The notes under the pieces: generated by a model
The model's database searches: none
What the model saw: the letters and a program-made list of their open reading frames with translations, nothing else
Told to the model about the DNA's origin: nothing
From: Nannocystis punicea
GTDB taxonomy: Bacteria; Myxococcota_A; Polyangia; Nannocystales; Nannocystaceae
Direction: 5' to 3'
Length of the DNA stretch: 64,000 nucleotides
Assembly: GCF_026965555.1 (NCBI RefSeq)
Contig: NZ_CP114040.1
Span: 3,968,001 to 4,032,000, forward strand
Position numbers and translations under genes: made by a program
Part shown: positions 16,289-23,701 of the stretch, piece after piece
Numbering within the stretch: the first letter of the stretch is position 1
Layout: every line of letters begins with the position of its first letter

Positions 16289-17325
16289 GGCGCGGGGCTG
16301 GCGTCCTCGACGACGAAGCGCAGGGTGGCGAAGGCGCGGCCCTGGCGCTGGTCGGACATATAGAAGTAGACGAGGATCGGCTCGGACTCGTCGGGCATGC
16401 GCCAGCCCGTCAGCATGTCGTTGTCCGGGTCACCCCGGACCTCGACCAGGCTGGAGATAGCGGTTCGGAATCGGATCGACTCGACATCAGGCGTCGCCTG
16501 CAGATGGTTCGGCTCGCCGGACACCGTCGAGAAGGCGTAGTAGCTCTGCTCGGAGTCGTCGGTGTACTGGAGTTGGAGAAATACGAAGCGCCCCGCCGGG
16601 ACGTGCACGGTGTCGCCGGATTGCACGAGCTGGTCGACGAGGTCGCCCAGGCGCACGTACCTCACGCGGATGCCGGTGAGGACGGGATGGAAGTCGGGCG
16701 GCTCGTCGGCGAGGTCGGCGGGGGGATCCTCGACGGTATAGATGTTCGCCAGGGTGGGCACGGCGGTGAGCAGGCGGCTCCTGGGGCCGAGCTCGAGGAG
16801 CCGCTTCTGCACGAGGCATTGCTCGAGGTCGGTGCGCGGGATGGTGCGAAGTCGCTGCAGGCAGGTCTCGGCGTCGACGGTGCCGTCGCCGGTGACGCCC
16901 AGGACGCCGATGTAGCCGCGGAAGAACTCGTCGGCAGTGTAGGCGCCGCCGAGGCTGAGGCGGATCCGCTCGCCCTCGCCGAGGCGGCAGTTCTCGCGGC
17001 GCCCCAGCGGCAAGGGGAAGGGGCAGGCCGGGACAGGGTCGTCGCCGGGGAGGGAGCAGTCTCCGGGGCAGACGAACCAGATCGGCGGCGGGACGGTGAC
17101 GCCGGGCGGGGTGGCGGTGAGCCACTGCAGCTCGAGGGTGTCGAGCGGGAGCGCCGAGGCCCGCACCCGATCCGCAGGGACGACGAGCTCGGAGGAATAA
17201 CCGCCCGGCTCGACGACGCTGGCGACGATGCCCCACGGTATCGGGTGATCGACGAGCCACGAGGGGTGATCGTTGGGCACGCAGGCGCCGAGCAGGCCGA
17301 CGCCGACGACCATCGCAATTCGCAT
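16285..17325 (-). CDS. Predicted lipoprotein paired with a TonB receptor
   Basis: 346 residues from ATG 17325. The signal RIAMVVGVGLLGACVP has the lipobox G-A-C. The body has a possible Cys-bridged region (FVCPGDCSLPGDDPVPACPF, ENCRLGEGERIRL) and beta-rich segments toward the end (VHVPAGRFVFLQLQYTDD, GWRMPDESEPILVYFYMSD), with no family I recognise. It shares a 4-base ATGA overlap with the receptor gene downstream, so the two are co-translated; it may be a surface or periplasmic partner of the receptor, such as a ligand-binding lipoprotein. That role is inferred only from linkage. Confidence 0.65.
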   Translation of the reverse strand: MRIAMVVGVGLLGACVPNDHPSWLVDHPIPWGIVASVVEPGGYSSELVVPADRVRASALPLDTLELQWLTATPPGVTVPPPIWFVCPGDCSLPGDDPVPACPFPLPLGRRENCRLGEGERIRLSLGGAYTADEFFRGYIGVLGVTGDGTVDAETCLQRLRTIPRTDLEQCLVQKRLLELGPRSRLLTAVPTLANIYTVEDPPADLADEPPDFHPVLTGIRVRYVRLGDLVDQLVQSGDTVHVPAGRFVFLQLQYTDDSEQSYYAFSTVSGEPNHLQATPDVESIRFRTAISSLVEVRGDPDNDMLTGWRMPDESEPILVYFYMSDQRQGRAFATLRFVVEDASPAP

Positions 17326-17470
17326 GCGAGGTCAGCGTAGCGGGAATGAAGCGGCGAGGGAAGCGGTTGACCGTGCGCAGGCGAGGTGGAGAAGGATGTC
17401 CTGAGAGACAGGCAGAGCGCCGCGGGCTGGGCACGCTCGGACGCGGGGCGCCGCGACGTGCGGGGTGAGC

Positions 17471-17940
17471 GGGGGTGTCCCTCGGGACATGTCGATCTCG
17501 GCAGCCAGGGGAGATGTAGAGCGCGGCGCTGTGCGACCGAGTCGGTGCACGGCGAGAGACGAGGCCGAGGTCATGGATGTCCTTCGGGACATCGAGGGCG
17601 CGGCGGTGTGCGGCCGCGTCGGTGCACGGCGAGAGACGAGGCCGAGGTTCATGACGGTCCCTCGGGGACATGTGGAGCGCGGCGGTGTGCGCCCGCGTCG
17701 GCACGGCGAGAGACGAGGCCGCGGTTCATGAAGGTCCCTCCGGACATGTGATGGCGCCGTGTGCGACGGCGCCGGCGCAGGGCGGGAGACGAGGGGCGTT
17801 CCTGGGTGTCCCTCGGGACATGTGGACCGCGGCGGCGTGCGACTCGTCGGCGCACGGCGAGTCCGCGGTTCATGGATGGCCCTCGGGACATGTGCGGCAC
17901 GGTGTCACGACGCTGCGCGAGAGACGAGCCCCGGAACAGG
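17471..17940. repeat. Tandem array of ~76 bp units, most with a GGACA hairpin
   Basis: The tract GGCGAGAGACGAGG or a close variant recurs at about 17551, 17628, 17705, 17781, 17856 and 17917 (steps 77, 77, 76, 75, 61). Between them lie hairpins: TGTCCCTCGGGACA at 17476-17489 and 17807-17820, TGTCCTTCGGGACA at 17579-17592, and variants near 17656, 17733 and 17878. The array occupies most of the 17326-18012 gap between two minus-strand operons. No gene called; translations are repetitive Arg-rich peptides. Confidence 0.8.
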
Positions 17941-17982
17941 GGAACGCCTCGTGTTCGGAGCACGCCGCGCCGCTCGGAGCTT

Positions 17983-17998
17983 CTGTCTCTTGGGACAG
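17983..17998. terminator. Hairpin CTGTC/GACAG after the double-protease gene
   Basis: Arms CTGTC (17983-17987) and GACAG (17994-17998) with loop TCTTGG lie 14 nt beyond the minus-strand stop codon at 18013. No T-tract follows, so rho-independent action is uncertain. Confidence 0.4.
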
Positions 17999-18012
17999 GT
18001 TCCCTGCGGGCC

Positions 18013-20739
18013 TCAGCTGTGCTCGATGCGGATCCAGCCGTCGCGGGTGCGGCGGAGCTCGTAGGTCGGGAAGTACTCGAGGTCGAGGCGGAGGGTGAGG
18101 AGGTCGACCTTGCCGTCGAGGTCGACGGTCTTGAGGCGGACCGAGGCGCGGTCGGGCTTGCCGGCGACGGCGGCGAGGAAGCTGTCGATGTCGGGGGTCG
18201 GGCGGTCCTCGGCGGCGACGATCCGGCGGGCGGCGCGGAGGCGCGAGCGGCTGGCGGGCGAGCCGTACCAGTAGAGCGAGATGTACACGCCCTCGTCGGG
18301 GACGGCGCGCTGGATCAGCGCGGCGTGGTGCGGGGCCTGCAGCAGCGCGCCGGCCCAGTGGAGCACGCGGTCGGTGCCGCGGCCGTCGTCGGGCCGGGTC
18401 ACGACCTCGAGGTCGAGCTCCACGCCGTCGCGCAGGAGGTGGACGGTGACCCGGCCGCCACGCAGCGACCGCTCGATCTCGCGGACCGAGGTGACCGCCG
18501 CACCACCTGCCCGCAAGACCAGGTCGCCGGCCTGCCAGCCGCGGGCGAACGCGGCCAGGCGCTGGACCACCAGCACCTGCCGCCGCAGCGGGTCGTGGCC
18601 CTCGAGCTCGGCGGCTGTCTCCGGGGTCAGGCCGCGATGGCGCGCCTCGGCGAGGGTGACGGTGCCGAACTCGACGCCGAGGTCGCAGACGAGCGGCGAC
18701 TCGCCGCGGCGGAAGATCTCGACGGCCTCGGCGAACAGGTCGGCGGCGATGCCGTATTCGGCGACGCGGTGGTCCTTGCCGTCCTGGTAGGAGAAGCCGG
18801 CCCACAGCGCGAGGACGCGGGCCTCGCTGTCGACGATGGCGCCGCCGAGCGAGGCGGTGGCGCTGGTGAGGGAGATCCGCTCGAGGTTCATCGCGCGGAA
18901 CCGCGGCGGGCGCGGCAGCGGCAGGTCGACGGCCTCGACGGCGGCGACGGCCGTGCTCTGGGCGAACACGCGGTGGCCCGACTTGAGCCCGACGAGCCAC
19001 ACCGGGTCGCCGGGGTGGAGCGGCCGCGGGGCGAGGTCGACGGCGCGGATCGGCGTGTCGCCGAGGAGGGCCGGGTCGTACGAGACGATGGCGTAGTTGT
19101 GATGCGGATGAAGGAAGGCGATCTCGCCGGGGATCTCGACCGCGCCGGCGACGGTGAGGGTGATGTCCGCGAGCGGGATCGGGACGGTGTTGCGGTCGAC
19201 GAGCACGAGGCCGCGCCGGGCGTCGACGACGAGGCCGGCGCCGACGAAGCGGGTCGCGTGGATCCCATCGATCTTGTAGGGGATGTTGCAGGTGACCGTG
19301 ACCAGCGACGGCTGGACCTGCTGCACGCGGACGTCGTCGGACGGGGGCAGGTTGGTGGTGACGGGCGTGCGTAGCGGCGGGGGCGGCGGGGGCGGGCCGT
19401 CGGTCGACGGCCAGCGACCGGAGGCGTCGTCGCGGGTCGAGCGGGTCATGGCGAACCACCGCCGATCCATGGTGACGACGGTGACGTGCTCGCGGGTCGG
19501 CTGGTCGAGGTCGATCCAGCGGACCATGAAGGGTGCCGCGTGCGGCAAGTTGCCGAGGACGGCCTCGGCGGCCGCCAGATCCGGCGTCGGCACGCCGGCG
19601 ATGGCGCGGACGACGGCGCCCCGGTCGAGGTCGAGCGGCGAGAACAGGTAGCCGCTGTTGGCGAGGTAGACGCCGGTGAGCGGCACCTGGGGGTTGCGGG
19701 CCCGCTGGTACGAGAGGTCGTGGAGGATCGCGCCGCCGACCTCGAGATAGGTGCTGGGGGAGATGGCGTGGAGGTCGTGGACGCGGGCGCGGACGGTGAG
19801 CGGCCGGCCGCCGCGCTCGAGCTCGAGGGTGATGGTCTGGCCGACCGAGGCGTCGAGGCGCGCCTCGAGCGGGACGAAGCGCGGGATGAACTCGCCCTCG
19901 ACGCGCAGGAGGATGTCCCCCGGCTCGAGCAGGCCGTCGGTGGCGCCGCCGGGGATCAGCTTGTCGACGATGAGGAGGCCGATCCCGCCCGGGTCGGCGG
20001 CGCGGCAGGCCTGCTCGGTCTCCGGGCGCAGGCCGAGGCGCGCCAGCTCGTCGAAGGGCGTATACGAGAAGGTCGTCATCAAGGTGCCGCGCGGGATCGG
20101 CTTGCCCGCTCGCAGCAGCTCGAAGGCGCGCAGCACCCGCTCCAGCGGGAGGAAGAAGCTCGAGGCGGCCTGGGTCCGGCTGCCGGCGTTGAGGGCGATG
20201 ACGTCGCCCTCGATGTCGACCACCGGGGAGCCTGAAGATCCCCCTGTCGCACCACTTGCAGCTTGCAGGTAGAACGTATTGAAATCGTTGTACTTGCTCG
20301 ACCCGTAGAGCGGTGCCGGGCGGTCGACGCGCGCGAGCGTGCCGGCGAGGATGGAGAGCTTCTCGCCGGCGTCGTTGCCGACCACGCGCAGCTCGGTGCC
20401 GACGAGGGCCTTGTCGGGGCGCAGGCGCAGCGCGGGCGGACGGATGAACCGCAGGGCCGCGGGGTCGTAGCGGAAGAAGCCGAAGTCGTGGACCGGGTCG
20501 CGGTAGACCGGTCGCAGCGGGATCTCCTCGTGGTTGAGGAACACCGCCTCGGCGACCACGGGGCCGGGCTGGACGACGTGGCGGTTGCTGAGCAGGAGGC
20601 CCTGTTCGGCGTCGACGACGAACGCGGTGGCCTGCGAGCTGCCGTTCCACTCGGTGTCGAAGGGGCGCGGGGCGTCGATCCGGACCGAGACGACGGCCGC
20701 ACAGACGCGCTCCAGGCTCTCGCGCCAGGTCAGGGTCAT
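18013..20739 (-). CDS. Nma111-like double trypsin-fold protease with PDZ domains
   Basis: 908 residues from ATG 20739 (ATG 20772 would add 11). The first trypsin-like domain has the full triad by pattern: His54 in SNRHVV, Asp85 in VHDFGFFRYD and Ser169 in GGSSGSPVVDIEGDV. A PDZ follows (GIGLLIVDKLIPGGATDG, LLEPGDILLRVEGEFI), then PDZ-like segments. A second protease-like domain (about 500-700) has lost the catalytic His and Ser: LVLVDRNTVP and FLHPHHNYAIVSYDP fit the fold, but the serine motif reads SLGGAIVD. A last PDZ-like part (GWQAGDLVLRAGG) follows. This order and these motifs match the eukaryotic nuclear HtrA-like protease Nma111/Ynm3 rather than bacterial DegP. There is no signal peptide, so it is probably cytoplasmic. 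Confidence 0.8.
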   Translation of the reverse strand: MTLTWRESLERVCAAVVSVRIDAPRPFDTEWNGSSQATAFVVDAEQGLLLSNRHVVQPGPVVAEAVFLNHEEIPLRPVYRDPVHDFGFFRYDPAALRFIRPPALRLRPDKALVGTELRVVGNDAGEKLSILAGTLARVDRPAPLYGSSKYNDFNTFYLQAASGATGGSSGSPVVDIEGDVIALNAGSRTQAASSFFLPLERVLRAFELLRAGKPIPRGTLMTTFSYTPFDELARLGLRPETEQACRAADPGGIGLLIVDKLIPGGATDGLLEPGDILLRVEGEFIPRFVPLEARLDASVGQTITLELERGGRPLTVRARVHDLHAISPSTYLEVGGAILHDLSYQRARNPQVPLTGVYLANSGYLFSPLDLDRGAVVRAIAGVPTPDLAAAEAVLGNLPHAAPFMVRWIDLDQPTREHVTVVTMDRRWFAMTRSTRDDASGRWPSTDGPPPPPPPLRTPVTTNLPPSDDVRVQQVQPSLVTVTCNIPYKIDGIHATRFVGAGLVVDARRGLVLVDRNTVPIPLADITLTVAGAVEIPGEIAFLHPHHNYAIVSYDPALLGDTPIRAVDLAPRPLHPGDPVWLVGLKSGHRVFAQSTAVAAVEAVDLPLPRPPRFRAMNLERISLTSATASLGGAIVDSEARVLALWAGFSYQDGKDHRVAEYGIAADLFAEAVEIFRRGESPLVCDLGVEFGTVTLAEARHRGLTPETAAELEGHDPLRRQVLVVQRLAAFARGWQAGDLVLRAGGAAVTSVREIERSLRGGRVTVHLLRDGVELDLEVVTRPDDGRGTDRVLHWAGALLQAPHHAALIQRAVPDEGVYISLYWYGSPASRSRLRAARRIVAAEDRPTPDIDSFLAAVAGKPDRASVRLKTVDLDGKVDLLTLRLDLEYFPTYELRRTRDGWIRIEHS

Positions 20740-21395
20740 GGCTGGAGCTTCGGATAGGGTCACGTGGAGCATCGTGGTAGCACTCGCGCCAGGGGGGGCG
20801 CAAAGGCGGTGATCCGGAGACTCGAAACTACATGATGTTTGTTGTCGTAAATATTTGAAACAATGCGATTAAAAATATACGGCCTGTTCAGTCGAGAAGA
20901 CCGCGAATTCCGTCCGCTCCGCGGGCGGCACCGGGGTCGCGGCGGGGCGTGCGTCATTCACGACTGCGGGCGAGCGAGCCGAGCCGTCGCTCGCCTGGCG
21001 GTCGCGGTCGGGTGTCCGCGCGGACGCTCGGTCGAGGGCGACGCGGTGCGTGGCTGTCCCAAAGGTCATGTGGAGCGAGCTTGAGTCAGGCGAATGAAAG
21101 CGGCGCGGACGGTCGTCACCGAGGCCCTGCAGGCGGCGGAGAAGGCAGCTGGAGCGGTCTGTTCGCGGTTCGCCGTCTCGCTTCGCGGACTCCTTACTCA
21201 CTGCGCACTCACCAACTACTGGGTCACTGCAGACGCTGCGCCTGTGCCAGTGATGACGCGTGGGTGCTCGCGGCTCCACTCGCCTGCGTGCGGCCAAAAC
21301 CCGTGATGGAGGTCTCTGCGGGCCCAAGGACGCCATCTACGCTCGTGCTCGCTTTTCTCTTGACCCTCGGACTCGGCCGTTGGGATAAAGGCGCC
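20740..21395. other. Divergent gap with an AT-rich island
   Basis: No gene supported. Bases about 20820-20885 are strikingly AT-rich for this genome and include GTAAATATTTGAAACAATG and GATTAAAAATATACGG, with the palindrome AAATATTT at 20849-20856. The island lies about 85 bp upstream of the minus-strand protease gene and about 510 bp upstream of the plus-strand lipoprotein gene, so it may hold the protease promoter or an A/T-binding protein site. A weak hairpin-like TGTCCCAAAGGTCATG lies near 21056. Confidence 0.5.
21360..21389 (+). promoter_or_regulatory. Sigma-70-like promoter at the start of a lipoprotein gene
   Basis: TTGACC (21360-21365) and GATAAA (21384-21389) are separated by 18 bp. 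The start codon ATG begins only 7 bases after the -10-like hexamer, so transcription from here would give a leaderless or nearly leaderless mRNA. The AAAGG inside the same stretch could instead be a Shine-Dalgarno. Confidence 0.35.
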
Positions 21396-21920
21396 ATGAT
21401 CTCGTGGCGTACGCTCGCTTGTTCCGTTTCCGTGCTGTGTCTTGCCCTTCCCGCGTGCGGGGACGATGGCGAGCCCGGTAGTAGCTTCGGCACGGCGAAT
21501 AACAACAGCAACACGAACAACACCACGGATACGTCGAGCGGGACGGACACCTCGACCGGCGCGCCCGGCACGAGCTCCACGACCGGCGACCCGACGACCG
21601 GCCCGGATACGACCAGCACGACCGCGACGCCGACCACCAACGGGCCGACGACGACGCTGACCTCGACGACCCTGCCGGACACCACCACCACCGGCGATAT
21701 CGACCCGTCGACGACGACCACCACGACCCAGACGACCGACCCGGCCGGCTGCGGCAACGGCCAGATCGATCCGAACGAGCAGTGCGACGGCGCCAACCTC
21801 AACGGGTTCACCTGCGAGTCGCTCGGCAACGCCGGTGGTTCGCTCGGCTGCGACCCGGTGACCTGCACGTTCGACACCTCGCTCTGCATGGGCAACAGCT
21901 CCAGCGGCACCTCCGGCTAG
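21396..21920 (+). CDS. Thr-rich lipoprotein with C-terminal Cys-rich module
   Basis: 174 residues from ATG 21396. The signal TLACSVSVLCLALPACGDDG ends in the lipobox L-P-A-C. About 85 residues of Thr/Ser/Pro/Asn spacer follow (for example STTATPTTNGPTTTLTST), a stalk typical of myxobacterial surface lipoproteins. The C-terminal module has GCGNGQIDPNEQCDGANLNG followed by TCESLGN and LGCDPVTCTFDTSLC, the Cys-rich CGNG-EQCD repeat found in many myxobacterial secreted proteins. It is likely an envelope-anchored protein with one disulfide-rich unit. Function unknown. Confidence 0.75.
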   Translation: MISWRTLACSVSVLCLALPACGDDGEPGSSFGTANNNSNTNNTTDTSSGTDTSTGAPGTSSTTGDPTTGPDTTSTTATPTTNGPTTTLTSTTLPDTTTTGDIDPSTTTTTTQTTDPAGCGNGQIDPNEQCDGANLNGFTCESLGNAGGSLGCDPVTCTFDTSLCMGNSSSGTSG

Positions 21921-22016
21921 CCGCCGGGCTCGCCGAGGCTGAAATCGGCCCTGGACCCGAGATCCCCAAAACCGCGTACGCCCGGCGCAGCCGCCCTATT
22001 TGCGGCCTGCGCCGCG

Positions 22017-23531
22017 TTGTTTTTGTGGACCGCGCCGGGCCGGATTCAGTTCCCCGACGACGAGATCGTGTTCCAGACGACGGCGAGCCTGGTCGACCAC
22101 GGCTCGCTCGCCATCGCCGGCATCGGCCATCGCACCGGTGAACCGCCCGGGCGACCGCCGGGGACCTTCGGCTGGGCCGAGGGCCAGGATGGTCGCCGCT
22201 ACGGGTTCTTCGGCCACGGGCTGTCGCTGGTGGCGGCGCCGATGTACGCGCTGGCCCGCGTGACCGCGCCGGTGGTGCCGTTCGCCTGGACGCGCGCGGT
22301 CCGCTCCGACCACTTCACGTTCCATGTCCGCGAGGCCAGGTCGGACTGGTACCACCTGGTCGTCAGCCTGACGCACTGCTTCGTGACTGCGGCGACGGCC
22401 TGGCTGCTGGTCCGCTGGCTGGCGTGGCTGGGCTTCTCGGCGCGCGCTGCCCTGTGGACGGGGGTGGCCTACGCGACGGGGACGGCGGCGTGGCCGTACG
22501 CGCGCACGTTCCTCAGCGAGCCGCTCTCGGCAATGGTGCTGCTGGCCGCGGCCGTGGCCATCGCGCAGGCGCACGCGCTGCGCGCCGGCTCGCCGCGCGC
22601 GGCCGATTGCCGATTGTGGCTGGCCGGCGCGGCCGCCGGCTTCGCCGTCCACGTGCACGTGCTCAACCTGGTGGCCTGGCCGTGCCTGGCGGGGTACGCG
22701 CTCTGGCCCTTTGGGGCAGGTCTGAAAAGACATGAACTGAAGGGCAGGTTCTTCGGGACATGTCTGAAAGCGCTGGCGCCGGCGCGACGCGGGCTGATCG
22801 GGGCGGCGCTGCTGGCAGGGCTGGGCCTGGGCTCGTTGTTGCTCGGGCAGTGGCTGCGCTTCGGCGACCCGCTCGAGACGGGGCGCTTCGGTCACTACAG
22901 CGAGTGGACCTTCCCGTGGACGGGCCTGTGGGCGCAGATGGTCGCGCCGGGGCGGAGCCTGTGGCTGTACGCGCCGGCGGCGACGCTCGGGCTGGTGGGC
23001 CTGCGCGCGGCGCTGCGACGGGCGCCGGCGGCGACGTGGCTGGCGCTGTCGCTGCTGGCGACGCGCTGGCTGGTGGTGTCGGCGCGGACCGACTGGTACG
23101 GCGGATGGAGCCTCGGGCCGCGTCACCTGGTGCCGGCGATCCCGCTGCTGATGATCGGCTTCGCGGCGGCGGTCGAGGAGCTGCCGCGGCGGACGGCGGC
23201 GGTGCGCCGGCTGTTCTGGGCCGGGGTGGTCGCGAGCGCTGCGCTCACCGGCTGGCTGGCGACGCGATCGATCTTCGAGTGGATGATCGCGTTGACGAAC
23301 GACCCTCGCTCGGCGGGGCAGGTGCTCGAGACGTCCCACTTCGCGTGGTCGGCCAGCCCGATCGCGGGGTTCTTCACGCTGAAGCCGGACGTGCTGGCGC
23401 TCGGGGCGGTGCGGCTTCAGCAAGCGGGACACCCGGGGATGTCGATCGGGTTCGGGATCGTGGCGCTGGTCGGGCTGGTGGCGGCCGGGCTGGTGGGCCG
23501 GGCGCTGTGGCGGGCACGCGCCGGGCGGTGA
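22017..23531 (+). CDS. Polytopic membrane protein, possible GT39/RgtA-type glycosyltransferase
   Basis: 504 residues if translation starts at TTG 22017, the only conventional start in frame after the stop at 21920. The residues just upstream also form a hydrophobic helix (GAAALFAACAALFLWTAP), so a non-standard CTG near 21951 is possible. About nine or ten membrane helices follow, with a large N-terminal loop (FPDDEIVFQTTASLVDHGSL) and the motif TDWYGGWSLGPRHLVPAIPLL seen in lipid-linked-sugar glycosyltransferase-like membrane proteins. A cytoplasmic-looking segment, FGAGLKRHELKGRFFG then TCLKAL, is encoded by GGACA repeat DNA (22707-22770). The enzymatic role is an inference from topology and one motif. 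Confidence 0.6.
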   Translation: MFLWTAPGRIQFPDDEIVFQTTASLVDHGSLAIAGIGHRTGEPPGRPPGTFGWAEGQDGRRYGFFGHGLSLVAAPMYALARVTAPVVPFAWTRAVRSDHFTFHVREARSDWYHLVVSLTHCFVTAATAWLLVRWLAWLGFSARAALWTGVAYATGTAAWPYARTFLSEPLSAMVLLAAAVAIAQAHALRAGSPRAADCRLWLAGAAAGFAVHVHVLNLVAWPCLAGYALWPFGAGLKRHELKGRFFGTCLKALAPARRGLIGAALLAGLGLGSLLLGQWLRFGDPLETGRFGHYSEWTFPWTGLWAQMVAPGRSLWLYAPAATLGLVGLRAALRRAPAATWLALSLLATRWLVVSARTDWYGGWSLGPRHLVPAIPLLMIGFAAAVEELPRRTAAVRRLFWAGVVASAALTGWLATRSIFEWMIALTNDPRSAGQVLETSHFAWSASPIAGFFTLKPDVLALGAVRLQQAGHPGMSIGFGIVALVGLVAAGLVGRALWRARAGR

Positions 23532-23576
23532 GCCGCGGAGGCGGAGGACGATGCCCGCGGCCGCAGGGCGAGCTGG

Positions 23577-23700
23577 CCCGAGAGACAGCCGGCGGGACGG
23601 ATGCCGTCGAAGAGACAGATGACGGGGCCGGTGACGACGCTGGTCGGAGAGACAGGTGACGGGTCGGGGAAGAAGCTGGTCGGAGGGACAGGCGGGTGAG
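23577..23700. repeat. Short tandem GAGAGACAGG-type repeats between convergent genes
   Basis: GAGAGACAG or variants recur at about 23579, 23608, 23646 and 23682, with TGGTCGGAG preceding the last two. The block ends right at the kinase stop codon (23702, minus strand). It resembles half sites of the GGACA hairpin family rather than full hairpins. Confidence 0.55.
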
Positions 23701-23701
23701 G

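Noticed and set aside
17326-18012. Small repetitive protein genes in the 76 bp array
   Set aside because: Frames drift between units because the steps are not multiples of three, so no reading frame is conserved.
20949-21395. N-terminal extension of the Thr-rich lipoprotein
   Set aside because: The sequence before 21396 is not protein-like, while the lipoprotein signal and lipobox begin at ATG 21396.
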